A stretch of 64,000 nucleotides of DNA from Nitrospira sp. (GCA_019636835.1 JAHBWU010000007.1:20030-84029); one strand, 5' to 3'; positions 8,024 to 18,993 are shown, counted from the first letter of the stretch. Numbers and translations: made by a program. The notes: generated from the letters alone by a model not told the origin.

Positions 8024-8377
8024 CTAGAACATGAACTTAAGTCCTACGAAATACGTGACGTGGCTACTTGAATTCCCAATCGGAAGCTTTCTTGTCCAGC
8101 GCACTTCAGCTAGCGTTGGGGTATCAGCAATCGTTATAGGTGTCGGCACATAGACTTTCAATACCTGCTCAATATCCGGAGCTTGATCCATAAGTACTAA
8201 CATGCCTCCACTACTAATATTCAGCGATAGCGCCTTCCCTCCTTTAGCAAGATTACCATTTCCCACCTCTGGCGCTGTCATCTCATAAAGAATTGGCCTC
8301 AGCAGTGCCACCCGCTCACTATGGTTTTCATAACTGTCTCTTATCGGCCACTCCCATTCCATTGGCGTCACGTCCAT
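8024..8377 (-). CDS. PilZ-domain protein
   Basis: A protein of 117 residues. The segment ALSLNISSGGMLVLMDQ, followed by LAEVRWTRK and YFVGLKFMF, has the beta-barrel pattern and NxSxxG core of PilZ domains, many of which bind cyclic di-GMP. The N-terminal RxxxR part is poorly conserved (RVALLRPILYE), so ligand binding is uncertain. The start at 8377 is preferred because GAGGGAGGA precedes it; upstream ATGs lack a site. It is transcribed away from the LuxR-type gene; 8417-8712 between them holds no gene I can support. Confidence 0.65.
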   Translation of the reverse strand: MDVTPMEWEWPIRDSYENHSERVALLRPILYEMTAPEVGNGNLAKGGKALSLNISSGGMLVLMDQAPDIEQVLKVYVPTPITIADTPTLAEVRWTRKLPIGNSSSHVTYFVGLKFMF

Positions 8378-8712
8378 TCCTCCCTCAGTAAGAAATCGTT
8401 GCCCCATTTTCCTCATTTACCATTTAAATGGGTGGTCATAAGCCCCTATAGGCTCTTCGGATATCGCCATCGCTGTGCTCAAACTAGCCCTCAATCTAAT
8501 GTCAAATCTATGTGGAATATATTCATCGGTTTCCTGAATCGACAATACCAATGACGTAGGCTGCATTCTCGAAGGTATATGTTGACTCCCTCGAAAGGGT
8601 TAGGTACTATTCCCGCATTACCCTAATGCTTGTTTCCCAATCCAGTTAAGCTAATTGCTGTCGAGGCTCTATACCTACTAATCCTAACTATCTTGTGATG
8701 TCTTAACGCATT

Positions 8713-9321
8713 ATGACAGAAGCAGTTAAAGGTATTGACCAAACAGATGCCCTTGCTGATCAGAGGGCGGGGTCTGGGATAGTGGTGCTGTCGGCGTCCA
8801 TGCAACTTCTACATATGAATCGACAGGCTACGGAGCTTGCCAAAAAGATCAACGCAGTCGAGCATGGGAGAACTACCACGATTTCAGCGCACGGAGTGCT
8901 CCCGACTGACCTGACTGAGCTTTGTGCGGAAATTATTAAAGCCCTTCACATTCGCACGGAAGCCAAGGATTGGGAACAATTCGAACTCAAACGTGTGACA
9001 GGCGACCCTAATCAGCCTATCCTTCTAAGAGGCTTTGGCTTACCGGATCGAGGAGGTATCCAAAACGCCAGGCTTGTGGTTACCATGGAAGAGTTGGGAC
9101 GGAAACAAAACCTCAATACAGAGCATGCTCGAGAGCGTTTTCAATTGACTAACCGCGAGCAATCAGTCGTTGAACACCTGGCAAAAGGGTGGACCAATAA
9201 AGAAATCGCCAATGCTCTCCAGATTACTGAACAAACTGTAAAAGAACACATTAAGCACATCATGCGAAAGACTAACGCTACCACCCGCACTGGAATTCTC
9301 GTCCAGATCTTCAATTCTTGA
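8713..9321 (+). CDS. LuxR-type transcriptional regulator with PAS-like N-terminus
   Basis: The C-terminal segment (about residues 138-202) is a LuxR/FixJ-type helix-turn-helix: LTNREQSVVEHLAKGWTNKE followed by IANALQITEQTVKEHIKHI. The N-terminal part (SGIVVLSASMQLLHMNRQA) resembles a PAS-like sensor fold; there is no receiver aspartate. It is divergent from the PilZ gene and precedes a lipoprotein gene on the same strand. The ATG has no clear ribosome site. Targets are unknown, but the position beside a PilZ gene and a surface-polysaccharide operon suggests envelope control. Confidence 0.82.
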   Translation: MTEAVKGIDQTDALADQRAGSGIVVLSASMQLLHMNRQATELAKKINAVEHGRTTTISAHGVLPTDLTELCAEIIKALHIRTEAKDWEQFELKRVTGDPNQPILLRGFGLPDRGGIQNARLVVTMEELGRKQNLNTEHARERFQLTNREQSVVEHLAKGWTNKEIANALQITEQTVKEHIKHIMRKTNATTRTGILVQIFNS

Positions 9322-9517
9322 CACTCGTGTTCCAAAGCCTCCTTGATATTCAGGTCTCCTCTCGCTGTGTTGATAGCGCAACACTGAGTCGGGTTTGACA
9401 CATTACTGTTAGGGAGAACCCATTAAATTATCAAGTTTTCGAGCTATTCCAGGCTATATTTCTGCGGTCTATCATTTGCATAAATTAAGTTGTACACATA
9501 GGGTGGGTATAGAAGAA

Positions 9518-10012
9518 ATGAACTGTGACATGATTAGAAAAGGGCTGATGGTGTGGTTATTGGGAACGGTAATTTTAGCATCAGGTTGCACAACCGGTCC
9601 TGTATCCCAGGTGACAGAGCTAAAGAATAGCGGCTTCATGTCACTGTGGAATACCTATGCCGATTGTAAATCAACCTCTGACTTAGCCCAGGCAACCTCA
9701 GATCTAACGCAACTGCGCTCAGCTAGCCAAGAAGCGAACGAAGGGTTTATCTTGCCGCTTCCAACTCATCTTGAGCGTCTAGTGGCTAATCCAACGAGTC
9801 GGGTGGCAGTCGATGTAGAAGCGATGGCTGTTGCTTGTGCCCTACACACCGGAGAACTAGCCCTTAATCAAGGGCAAACTGACATCGCTCGAGATCTCCT
9901 GGTTTCGGTCATCAAGCTCCATAAAGAAGAAGGCTCTTACTACGTTTTAAAGGCAAAGACGTTGCTGGCAAAACTCGGGCAAGGGATCAACGTTTCCTTC
10001 AACGTTCACTAG
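9518..10012 (+). CDS. Putative lipoprotein of unknown function
   Basis: The N-terminus carries a lipoprotein signal peptide with a hydrophobic core (GLMVWLLGTVILASGC) and the lipidated Cys at about residue 25. The mature part is helical, with TPR-like character near the end (NQGQTDIARDLLVSVIKLH). The ATG at 9518 follows AGAAGAA and leaves a normal signal length; an upstream start at 9476 would lengthen the N-region. Its TAG stop overlaps the glgA stop on the other strand in a shared CTAG. I do not recognise the family. Confidence 0.65.
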   Translation: MNCDMIRKGLMVWLLGTVILASGCTTGPVSQVTELKNSGFMSLWNTYADCKSTSDLAQATSDLTQLRSASQEANEGFILPLPTHLERLVANPTSRVAVDVEAMAVACALHTGELALNQGQTDIARDLLVSVIKLHKEEGSYYVLKAKTLLAKLGQGINVSFNVH

Positions 10013-11520
10013 CTCTCTCGTCTTTCTCTCTGCAGCGCTCGGTATAAATCACCGTACAGTTTTGCCGATCGATCCCAAGATAGATCGGCCTTCATTCCTG
10101 CATGGATCATGGATTGCCATATCTTCGGCTCTCTGTACACATGAAGCGAGAGCAAGAGCACCGAGAGAAGAGAGTCGGTCGAAGCATCAATGAAATGGAA
10201 GCCAGTTGCGCACCTAGATTTGACCGTTGACGGTCGAAAGGGAACAACAGTATCCGCTAATCCTCCAGTACGGCGCACAATAGGTACCGTGCCGTATCGA
10301 AGGCTATACAGCTGACTTAATCCACATGGCTCATAGCGAGATGGCATGATTAACATGTCCGAGCCAGCTTCAATACGATGCGCCATCCCCTCATCAAAAC
10401 CAAGGCATACGCCAATTCGATCGGGATATCTGGCTTTAACTGCAATAAATTGTTGTTCCAAATGACGATCTCCCGTACCGAGCACTGCGATTTGTGTATC
10501 TAAGGACATGAGTTCAGGAATCACACCTATCAGGAGATCAAAGCCCTTCTGGAAAGTCAGCCGACCGATCACAGCCAACAATGGGACATCACGATTCGGC
10601 AGTCCAAGCTCGCGTTGTAGTGCTCGCTTGCATACTTGTTTTCCCGACAAATCAGCAGCCGTATACTTTGCCGATAGATAGGGGTCGCTCTCAGGATTCC
10701 AAGCGGTGACATCGATACCATTTGTAATCCCTTTGACACCATCTGCACGACTTGCCAACACACCTTCAAGACCACACCCATATTCTGCGGTCATGATTTC
10801 TTTCGCATAGGTCGGACTCACCGTGGAAACAACATCCGAAAAGATGATGCCGCCCTTCAGACAATTGATAGACCCATAGAACTCGAGGCCGCTCGGAGAA
10901 AATAGTGATGGGGGAAGCCCCATCTTCATAAACTGCTGGCCAGGGAAGATTCCTTGATATCCCATGTTGTGTAGGGTCAAAAGCACCTTCAGCCGTTCAA
11001 GTCCCTTATACTCGTAAGGAAGAGTTTTCAGATATACTGCGCATAGAGCTGCCTGCCAATCGTGCAAGTGCAGCACATCAATCTTTTCCTGTCTTGTCTC
11101 GATTAGATCACGCACTATTTCGAGGACCGCACGACAGAATAGGGTAAACCGCTCTAGGTTGTCAGAGTAATCGTGATGGTCCTGTTGGTAGAGCCCTTGG
11201 CGATCAAAGTAGGGATCGTACCGCACAAATAACACCCTCAACCGGTGCAATGCACCGGTCACCGGTACGCTCTCTTCTTCCACTGTTACGTCGACCGGCT
11301 TCCCCTCCACTGGAATAGAAAGTCGCATGGCCAATTGACGAGATTCACCGGTTGCTGGACCTCGGTACCCCGGCATCAGTAATGTCACATAATGCCCCGA
11401 CTTCGTTAGCTCGATCGCCAATGCGCCGACCACGTCGGCCAATCCTCCTGTCTTGGCATAGGGAACGGCTTCGGAGGCTGCCATCACGATATTCAATCCA
11501 TCTCCGGACGCTGGTATCAT
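10009..11520 (-). CDS. glgA: Glycogen synthase (ADP-glucose type, GT5)
   Basis: At 503 residues this is a full GT-B enzyme of the bacterial glycogen/starch synthase family, which extends alpha-1,4-glucan from ADP-glucose. The N-terminal KTGGLADVVGAL loop binds ADP-glucose. The C-terminal half has VIGRLTFQKGFDLL and the nucleotide-sugar site SRYEPCGLSQLYSLRYGTVP with RRTGGLADTV. Glycogen branching enzyme (glgB) is encoded separately at 45404. It follows a small lipoprotein gene by 21 bp and converges with the lipoprotein gene at 9518. No obvious ribosome site precedes the ATG. Confidence 0.93.
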   Translation of the reverse strand: MIPASGDGLNIVMAASEAVPYAKTGGLADVVGALAIELTKSGHYVTLLMPGYRGPATGESRQLAMRLSIPVEGKPVDVTVEEESVPVTGALHRLRVLFVRYDPYFDRQGLYQQDHHDYSDNLERFTLFCRAVLEIVRDLIETRQEKIDVLHLHDWQAALCAVYLKTLPYEYKGLERLKVLLTLHNMGYQGIFPGQQFMKMGLPPSLFSPSGLEFYGSINCLKGGIIFSDVVSTVSPTYAKEIMTAEYGCGLEGVLASRADGVKGITNGIDVTAWNPESDPYLSAKYTAADLSGKQVCKRALQRELGLPNRDVPLLAVIGRLTFQKGFDLLIGVIPELMSLDTQIAVLGTGDRHLEQQFIAVKARYPDRIGVCLGFDEGMAHRIEAGSDMLIMPSRYEPCGLSQLYSLRYGTVPIVRRTGGLADTVVPFRPSTVKSRCATGFHFIDASTDSLLSVLLLSLHVYREPKIWQSMIHAGMKADLSWDRSAKLYGDLYRALQRERRES

Positions 11521-11541
11521 GTGGGGTATCAGGCAGAGGAC

Positions 11542-12027
11542 CTAGGGTCTGGAAATTTCGTCCAGTCGGGTTTTGAATCGATCCTCATAGGCCCAGGATT
11601 TTGCAAGGGCATGCAATTCCTCAGCTTTGAGTTCTTCCCTGTAAACAAGTCGATCATCGAGAAATACGAGAAGCCAACCACGATCGGGGTATGCGAAATA
11701 CACTCCTTCTCCTGCATGCACACCGGCCTTCCACCCCTTCGGAGCCTCTCCTGTCGCCACGCGCGATCGAGGAATAACACTGAAGTCCGGCATCACAAAA
11801 AAATGGCTAAACTCACTGTGGTAAAATAGCGGTTTCCCCCAGGCGTTGACGACGGCCCTTGTGGTGATCTGATCCAGCACAAGATTATTGGCTTGTACCA
11901 ACTGTTCTTGTTGCTCCAGCGTCGGCATGCTCGTGCAGCCGACGATCACTACAAGTATCAAAACTCCACTGAGCCACCGTATCACCTTTATCGAGATAGT
12001 ATTGATCACGTTGAATCCTAGCCTCAC
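11542..12027 (-). CDS. Putative lipoprotein of unknown function
   Basis: A 161-residue protein with a type II signal peptide: basic N-region, hydrophobic stretch and lipobox VIVGC at about residues 27-31. The mature domain contains the hydrophobic pattern GVYFAYPDRGWLLVFLDDRLVYREE, suggesting a beta-rich fold like small outer-membrane assembly lipoproteins, but I cannot name a family. The start is a GTG overlapping the stop of the DUF971 gene as GTGA, so translation is probably coupled. It lies between recO/DUF971 and glgA on the same strand. Confidence 0.65.
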   Translation of the reverse strand: MRLGFNVINTISIKVIRWLSGVLILVVIVGCTSMPTLEQQEQLVQANNLVLDQITTRAVVNAWGKPLFYHSEFSHFFVMPDFSVIPRSRVATGEAPKGWKAGVHAGEGVYFAYPDRGWLLVFLDDRLVYREELKAEELHALAKSWAYEDRFKTRLDEISRP

Positions 12028-12380
12028 ATGAGTCGTCGGGATTTTGACTCAACTGGTTTCACCGGTTGACAGATGTCACACTGACACAATTTTCTTAGCA
12101 ATGAATAAGAATAGATACCGGTATCGTGACCGTCACTCCATTTGAACTGAAACGCGTAGCGTCCCACCGACTCGATATCCTGAAGCATAATCACGATCGG
12201 CACATCCTCCGCCTTAAGACGTCGCTCACCCGTCCACTCATCGACACAAGCCGCGCAGGGACAATGCTGCCGCAGATAGCGAACCGGATAGATGCCCTTG
12301 TGGCCATCGCTCCACTGGATGCCCAGCACTCCCTTGTCGACCCATTCCATATCTCGAGGCTCCAGAACGGTGGTCGTCAT
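12024..12380 (-). CDS. DUF971-domain protein
   Basis: The 118-residue protein has the DUF971 fold, related to the N-terminal domain of gamma-butyrobetaine hydroxylase: LGIQWSDGHKGIYPVRYLR followed by CPCAAC, then a second WSDGHDTGIYSY half. Two cysteine pairs (CPCAAC and CQCDIC) suggest metal or Fe-S contact; related proteins have been linked to iron-sulphur handling. The ATG at 12380 is preceded by GAGAG at good spacing. Its stop overlaps the lipoprotein start by 4 bp, and recO lies 25 bp upstream. Confidence 0.8.
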   Translation of the reverse strand: MTTTVLEPRDMEWVDKGVLGIQWSDGHKGIYPVRYLRQHCPCAACVDEWTGERRLKAEDVPIVIMLQDIESVGRYAFQFKWSDGHDTGIYSYSLLRKLCQCDICQPVKPVESKSRRLM

Positions 12381-12405
12381 ATTTTCATCTCTCATTGTGT
12401 CCCAC

Positions 12406-13164
12406 TCATCCTGGCGATGCGAGCGATAGGAAATCAACCGGTGGTAACCGTTTTCCGGCAACAATCGTGACATACCCTTCGATCGCTTCCTCCACTTCAT
12501 TCCGCACTTGACCCGTAGCTCGCAACCGCGTGAGTAACGTAGGAGCGAGTCGAATCGCTTGTTGGAGGAACAAAAGGCTGCCTCGTGAGAATGCGACACA
12601 TCGTACTCGTTGACGTGCGGCACAGGTCAGGCACACAAGGCCTCCGGCGATCGGGGAAAATTGAGGCTCGCCGAGGAAATGCGTCTTCCCGCAGGCGGCG
12701 CAATGATCCGTCTGCGGGCGAAACCCCGTCAATCCGAGCAATCTGATCTGAAAGAGAAGCGCTGTAAAGGTTGAGTCCTCACTTTCGTGGAGCGAGGCGA
12801 GGCCTTGTTCCAAGGTATCAAACAAGAGGGGGTCCGGATCTCCATCCGGAGTGATCGCTGCGACGACATTGACCATCCGAGCCGCCGAGGCCATCAAGCG
12901 AAGGTCTTCCCGTAATACTTGAGACGACCGCACGAGGTCAACATGCGAAATCCGAAACAAGGAATCCCCTGTTTTTTCAAACAGATTCAGACGACACACA
13001 CTGAACGGTTCGACCGCCCCCCCGAAACGGCTTTTCTGACGGCGGGCACCGCGAGCTACACCCCGGATTTTACCAAGATCCTTGGAATACAAGGTGACGA
13101 TTCGATCGGCGTCGCCCCACTTGCGGCTCCGCAAGATGATCGCCGTCGTCTTTACCAGAGGCAC
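12406..13164 (-). CDS. recO: DNA repair protein RecO
   Basis: RecO anneals single strands and loads RecA in the RecFOR pathway. The N-terminal OB fold is visible (TTAIILRSRKWGDADRIVTL, then GKIRGVARGARRQKSRFGG). A central zinc finger has CAACGKTHF and, later, GGLVCLTC. A GTG start at 13164 is preferred: it matches the family N-terminus and is preceded by GGAGTGGAGAG. An ATG at 13215, just after the mgtE stop, would add 17 residues. The gene is part of a run with mgtE and era upstream. Confidence 0.9.
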   Translation of the reverse strand: MPLVKTTAIILRSRKWGDADRIVTLYSKDLGKIRGVARGARRQKSRFGGAVEPFSVCRLNLFEKTGDSLFRISHVDLVRSSQVLREDLRLMASAARMVNVVAAITPDGDPDPLLFDTLEQGLASLHESEDSTFTALLFQIRLLGLTGFRPQTDHCAACGKTHFLGEPQFSPIAGGLVCLTCAARQRVRCVAFSRGSLLFLQQAIRLAPTLLTRLRATGQVRNEVEEAIEGYVTIVAGKRLPPVDFLSLASPG

Positions 13165-13216
13165 GGTTCTCTCCACTCCCTGCCGCGACAGAATCGTGGG
13201 CACGCACCAGTCCATG

Positions 13217-14674
13217 TCACCGGAGATACTCTAAGAAAAGAGTGGCTAAAGTCAGATAAATTGTAATGCCGGTGATGTCATTCGCCGTCGTGACAAAGGG
13301 ACCGGCCGCAACGGCTGGATCGACCCCCACGCGTTTGAGGAGAATCGGCATGATCGTCGCCATACTGGTCGACACCAGAAATGCGATGATCAGCGAAGCT
13401 CCGAGGACCATACCCAAAAACCCTTGGTGCAAGACCCAGGCGACCAGTGTCAGTGTCACACCGCAGGCCAGCCCCATGACCAGGCCGATCTTCGCTTCAC
13501 GAAAGAAAACAGGCCATACATGGGTGAGTTCCACAGAACCGGTGGCCAATCCTCGAATAATCAGCGTCGAGGACTGCAATCCCACATTACCGCCCATTGC
13601 CGCAATCACGGGGATAAAACTCACAATCGCCACAACTTCTTGGATCGTATAACGGAAATACCAAAGGATCGCACCGGACAAGAGACTGCCGACCAGATTG
13701 GTGAAGAGCCATGGCAACCGCAGTTTTGCCGAACCGAAGCTCGAAGACTTCGAGCCCGTTTCTTCTTCAATCGCCCCGGCCATTTTCAACATGTCTTCGG
13801 TCGCTTCTTCCCGGATTACATCGACGACGTCATCAACCGTGATGATGCCCACGAGTTTGCCGTCCCGTTCCACAACCGGGATAGCCAGCAAGTTATAGCT
13901 GGCCACCTGGCGCGCGACTTCTTCTTGATCCATGTCGATCGCCACACTCATGACCTCTCGGGTCATGATGTTTTTCAGCGGAGTCGTCGGAGGGACGGTG
14001 ATCAGCTGGCGGAGCGAGAGGACACCGACCAGACGATCATCCTTGTCCGTCACATAAATATAGAACACCATCTCCGCATCGGTGGCTTGCTGTAACCGAC
14101 GAATCGCTTCCTGTGCCGTGGCATCCTCCGACAAGGAAAAGAATTCCGTGGTCATAATCGCGCCTGCCGTATCCTTCGGATACTTCAGGATGTCGGCCAC
14201 CTCGGTCGAATCCTCGGTCTTCATCAAGGCAAGAATTTCCTTGCTGCGCTCTTCGGGAAGGAATCCGAGAATATGCGCCACGTCGTCGGGGCCGAGGTCT
14301 TTCAGGAGCCACGCGATGTCGGAATGCAACAGATCGGCGAGTACATGTTGGATGCTTTCGCCGTCGAGTTCACTGAGCGCTTGCCCGCGCTTGCCTTCGC
14401 CACGGACCAGCTCGAAAATTTCACGTTTTTCCTTCGGAGAGGAGAGATGGGTCACGACTTTGGCGATGTCCGCGGGATGCATACGTCCCAACATCTTGGA
14501 GAGGTTGGTAATGGCTCCGCGTCGCAACAACTTCTGCACCGACTGGATCACAATGTCCGATTTCATCTGCCCACGTTCGGTTTGATCACGCAAGATTTCC
14601 CGCAATATGTCGCGTTCGGACGGACGAGGTCGCTGATCCGGTACCCGCGGCTCTATCGGTCGTTCCGTCTGCAT
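13217..14674 (-). CDS. mgtE: Magnesium transporter MgtE
   Basis: A 485-residue MgtE channel: an N-terminal superhelical domain (about 30-160, with HPADIAKVVTHL and the PEERSKEILALM repeats), a CBS pair (about 165-290, with DDRLVGVLSLRQLI and DGKLVGIITVDDVV) that senses cytoplasmic Mg2+, and five membrane helices. The last helices hold DPAVAAGPFVTTANDITG, whose aspartates form the pore site. No M-box riboswitch is visible; the gene follows era by only 10 bp, so it is probably co-transcribed. Confidence 0.93.
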   Translation of the reverse strand: MQTERPIEPRVPDQRPRPSERDILREILRDQTERGQMKSDIVIQSVQKLLRRGAITNLSKMLGRMHPADIAKVVTHLSSPKEKREIFELVRGEGKRGQALSELDGESIQHVLADLLHSDIAWLLKDLGPDDVAHILGFLPEERSKEILALMKTEDSTEVADILKYPKDTAGAIMTTEFFSLSEDATAQEAIRRLQQATDAEMVFYIYVTDKDDRLVGVLSLRQLITVPPTTPLKNIMTREVMSVAIDMDQEEVARQVASYNLLAIPVVERDGKLVGIITVDDVVDVIREEATEDMLKMAGAIEEETGSKSSSFGSAKLRLPWLFTNLVGSLLSGAILWYFRYTIQEVVAIVSFIPVIAAMGGNVGLQSSTLIIRGLATGSVELTHVWPVFFREAKIGLVMGLACGVTLTLVAWVLHQGFLGMVLGASLIIAFLVSTSMATIMPILLKRVGVDPAVAAGPFVTTANDITGITIYLTLATLFLEYLR

Positions 14675-14684
14675 GCCCGTTCCG

Positions 14685-15569
14685 TCAGTACCCCAACTGC
14701 ACCAAGGTCTGCTCGTCCTCGCGCCATGCCTTCTTCACCTTCACCCACAGTTCAAGGAACACTTTCATGCTGAATAGCCGTTCCATATCCAGTCTGGCTT
14801 GCGTACCGATCGCTTTCAAACGCTCTCCTTGTTTACCTATCAGGATGCCCTTCTGCGTCTCTCGCTCCACTAAAATCGACGCTCGAATCTTCGCCAATTT
14901 TCCCTGCTCGACGAACTCATCGATTTCGACCGCAACCGCATACGGCACTTCTTCCTCCGTCTCTTGCAACACCTTCTCACGGATCATCTCAGCCGCAAGC
15001 GTCCTCATTGTCTGATCTGTCACGACATCGTCGCCGTAGGCTCCTTCTCCAGACGGAAGATAGGGGACCGTCACGGCCAACAACCGGGCAACATTGTCGT
15101 CGGCCTGGGCAGAAACCGGCACGATCTCCGTCCACGCGAAGAGTTTGCCGTAACGATCAAGAACCGGGAGCAGCTTCTGTTTGTTGACGAGATCGATTTT
15201 CGTGACGACAAGGATGACCGGACGCGGCTGTTTGGCCAACGCCTCCTTCATATGCTTCACAGCGGTCAGATCTCCGGGACCCGGCAGACTCGTCGCCTCC
15301 ATGAGCATGTAGAATAGATCTGCATCTTCCATGGTCTCTACGGCAGTACGCACCATTCGACGATTCAGCAAGTGCTCGGGTTTATGAAGCCCCGGCGTGT
15401 CGAGAAAGGCAATTTGTGCTCTTTCCACATGCACGACGCCCATAATGCGGGTCCTTGTAGTCTGAGGCTTACTCGACACAATCGAAATTTTTTCGCCAAG
15501 CAGGCGATTGAGCAGTGTCGACTTGCCGACGTTGGACCGGCCAATGATGGCCACTGTTCCGAACTTCAT
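14685..15569 (-). CDS. era: GTPase Era
   Basis: Era binds the 3' end of 16S rRNA and assists 30S maturation. The 294-residue protein has G1 GRSNVGKST, G3 DTPGLH, G4 TKID and a C-terminal KH domain with the GKQGERLKAIG loop. The order of domains and the length match the family. The ATG overlaps the stop of the upstream ftsB-like gene as ATGA, so the two are coupled. Confidence 0.95.
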   Translation of the reverse strand: MKFGTVAIIGRSNVGKSTLLNRLLGEKISIVSSKPQTTRTRIMGVVHVERAQIAFLDTPGLHKPEHLLNRRMVRTAVETMEDADLFYMLMEATSLPGPGDLTAVKHMKEALAKQPRPVILVVTKIDLVNKQKLLPVLDRYGKLFAWTEIVPVSAQADDNVARLLAVTVPYLPSGEGAYGDDVVTDQTMRTLAAEMIREKVLQETEEEVPYAVAVEIDEFVEQGKLAKIRASILVERETQKGILIGKQGERLKAIGTQARLDMERLFSMKVFLELWVKVKKAWREDEQTLVQLGY

Positions 15570-15925
15570 GGTTTCGAGAAGGGCTCCGGTTTTTTCTCAG
15601 GACCCGGCGTCAATTGATACACAGTTTCGCCCTTGCGCACATAGCCCAACTGCTCTCGAGCCAACTGCTCAATTTTGGCGGGGTCATGCTGGAGACGGGT
15701 AATATCTCGCTGCAATGTGGCATTTTCTCGACGTAAAGCCGAGAGTTCTTGCTCCAAACCCCTCGCGTGATCACGCATAGAGAGATACCGGGTCAGGCCC
15801 ATTTCTCCGGAAAACAAGGCCACAAATAACCACACACAGCTACCAGCGCCGACCACCTGCATGACGATGAGTACGCGCTGTCGCCATTCCAGCCACTGCC
15901 GCCCGCGATTCTGTTTGATAATCAT
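15566..15925 (-). CDS. ftsB: FtsB/DivIC-type septum protein
   Basis: A 119-residue bitopic membrane protein: a short cytoplasmic tail, one membrane helix (about residues 17-38), a periplasmic coiled coil with leucine heptads (LEQELSALRRENATLQRDI) and the family ending REQLGYVRKGETVYQL. FtsB links FtsL and FtsQ in the divisome. It lies between eno and era; eno-ftsB adjacency is common in bacteria and supports the call. It is slightly extended at the C-terminus (PGPEKKPEPFSKP). Confidence 0.85.
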   Translation of the reverse strand: MIIKQNRGRQWLEWRQRVLIVMQVVGAGSCVWLFVALFSGEMGLTRYLSMRDHARGLEQELSALRRENATLQRDITRLQHDPAKIEQLAREQLGYVRKGETVYQLTPGPEKKPEPFSKP

Positions 15926-15952
15926 CTGCCCATCCGCCGACTACGGAATCAG

Positions 15953-17248
<1,296 letters not shown>

Positions 17249-17446
17249 CTACTTGTACAAATCACGAATCTCCCTACCCACATGGATAAACTTGTACTCA
17301 TATAACTTGCGCACTTTCGTAGTTCGTGGAGGCTTATGTATTATTTCTGTCATCAGCCGTCGCAAGCATCCTTCAAGCTTTCTCATTCTTTTGTAGCGAG
17401 GTTGTCTTCCTTTTCGCGCGATTCTTGTGATCTCTCCATAGATCAT
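17249..17446 (-). CDS. Small very basic protein of unknown function
   Basis: A 65-residue protein rich in Arg and Lys (beginning MIYGEITRIARKGRQPRYKR), with no membrane segment and no cysteine. A very strong ribosome site (AGGAGGAAGAAG) directly precedes the ATG at 17446, which makes it a real gene rather than chance. Longer in-frame starts as far as 17569 run back over gatB's end and lack support. It sits between gatB and eno on the same strand. The charge suggests RNA or ribosome binding, which is inference. Confidence 0.6.
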   Translation of the reverse strand: MIYGEITRIARKGRQPRYKRMRKLEGCLRRLMTEIIHKPPRTTKVRKLYEYKFIHVGREIRDLYK

Positions 17447-17565
17447 CTTCTTCCTCCTAAGCGCGGGTGGCGCCGACTGGGTGCCCATTCGCCCGCAGCG
17501 TAAGGGACCCACTGGGGGATGGGTGAAGCGAGGACGAATGGGTGGGTCGGCGACAGGACCCGCGA

Positions 17566-18993
17566 TCATCCCAGCTTCTTCTTCAATAGCTCATTCACCT
17601 TTCCCGGATTCGCTTTCCCCCCGCTCGCCTTCATTACCTGCCCGACAAGAAAACCCAAGACTTGTTGCTTGCCTTCCCTGAACTGCGCGACTTGCCCGGG
17701 ATTCTTGCTAAGGACCTCTTCGATGATCTTCGCCAGCGCCCCTTCGTCGGAGACCTGCGTCAATCCTTTTTCCTGCACGATCTGTTCGGGAGTCTTCCCA
17801 CTACCATAGAGTTCTGGAAAAATTTCACGGGCGACCTTTAAGCTGATGGTCCCTTTGTCTACCATCTGCAAGAGGCTCACCAGCCGTTCATGTGTGATAG
17901 GTGACGCTGAAATATCTGTCCTGGAGTTGTTCAACTCTCTCGTCAACTCTCCCATCACCCAATTACTCACGGTCTTGGGTTGATTGAACTGCTTTGCGCA
18001 AACTTCAAAGTAGTCCGCCATGCCCTTCGAAGCCGTCAGAATGGTGGCGTCATATTCAGGCAACCCATAGTCCGACACGAATCGCTTCGTCCGCACGGCC
18101 GGCAGTTCGGGTAAGTCGGCACGGAATCCTTCGATCCACTCATCGTCCAACTTCAACGGCACCAGATCAGGGTCGGGGAAGTACCGATAGTCATGGGCTT
18201 CTTCTTTGGAACGCATAACTGCCGTTTCACCACGTTCGATGTTCCAGAGCCTCGTTTCCTGGCGAATCTTGCCTCCCTCATTCAACACTTTGGTCTGCCG
18301 TTTGATCTCATACTCGACCGCATCCTTCACATACTTGAAGGAGTTGATGTTCTTCAGCTCGACTTTCGTCCCAAACTCTTTCTGCCCCGACGGGCGCAAC
18401 GATAGATTCGGCTCACACCGAAAGCTGCCCTCCTCCATGTTCCCGTCGCAGACATCAAGGTACATTAAGATTTCCCGCAGCCCTTTGAGGTAGGCGACCA
18501 CCTCGTCGGCCGTACGCATGTCCGGTTCCGTCACGATTTCCAACAGCGGCGTGCCGGCGCGGTTTAGATCTACCCGGCTCCCACTGGTGCCGGTCTCATG
18601 GATGTTTTTCCCGGCATCCTCTTCCAAATGCGCGCGACGGATTCGGATTTGTTTTGTCCCACTATCATCGCGAATCTCAATCCATCCATGCTGGCAAATG
18701 GGGGACTCATATTGGGAAATCTGATACCCTTTGGGCAGATCCGGGTAGAAATAGTTCTTCCTCGCGAATCGATTGTTCTCCGCGATCGTGCAGTTCAGCG
18801 CCAAGCCTGCACGAACCGCCATTTCAACTGCCGTTCGATTGATGACGGGCAAACTGCCTGGCAGACCGAGACAGACCGGACAGGTCTGGCTGTTGGCCGA
18901 CAGACCGAACGTCGTGCCGCACCCGCAGAACATCTTGGAATTGGTCCGCAGCTGTGCGTGAACCTCCACTCCGATGACTGTCTCAAAGATCAT
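17566..18993 (-). CDS. gatB: Asp-tRNA(Asn)/Glu-tRNA(Gln) amidotransferase subunit B
   Basis: GatB is the kinase/tRNA-binding subunit of the GatCAB transamidosome that turns Glu-tRNA(Gln) or Asp-tRNA(Asn) into the correct Gln or Asn species. The 475 residues begin with [20 protein letters not shown] and include the zinc cysteines (CGCG and CPVC), [16 protein letters not shown] and a C-terminal YqeY-like tail. It overlaps the YtxH gene by 4 bp (ATGA). gatA and gatC are in the same strand run but separated by other genes. Confidence 0.96.
   Translation of the reverse strand: MIFETVIGVEVHAQLRTNSKMFCGCGTTFGLSANSQTCPVCLGLPGSLPVINRTAVEMAVRAGLALNCTIAENNRFARKNYFYPDLPKGYQISQYESPICQHGWIEIRDDSGTKQIRIRRAHLEEDAGKNIHETGTSGSRVDLNRAGTPLLEIVTEPDMRTADEVVAYLKGLREILMYLDVCDGNMEEGSFRCEPNLSLRPSGQKEFGTKVELKNINSFKYVKDAVEYEIKRQTKVLNEGGKIRQETRLWNIERGETAVMRSKEEAHDYRYFPDPDLVPLKLDDEWIEGFRADLPELPAVRTKRFVSDYGLPEYDATILTASKGMADYFEVCAKQFNQPKTVSNWVMGELTRELNNSRTDISASPITHERLVSLLQMVDKGTISLKVAREIFPELYGSGKTPEQIVQEKGLTQVSDEGALAKIIEEVLSKNPGQVAQFREGKQQVLGFLVGQVMKASGGKANPGKVNELLKKKLG

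Noticed and set aside
13424..14095. 223-codon plus-strand frame over mgtE
   Set aside because: Antisense to a confidently assigned magnesium transporter; charged low-complexity translation with no domain.
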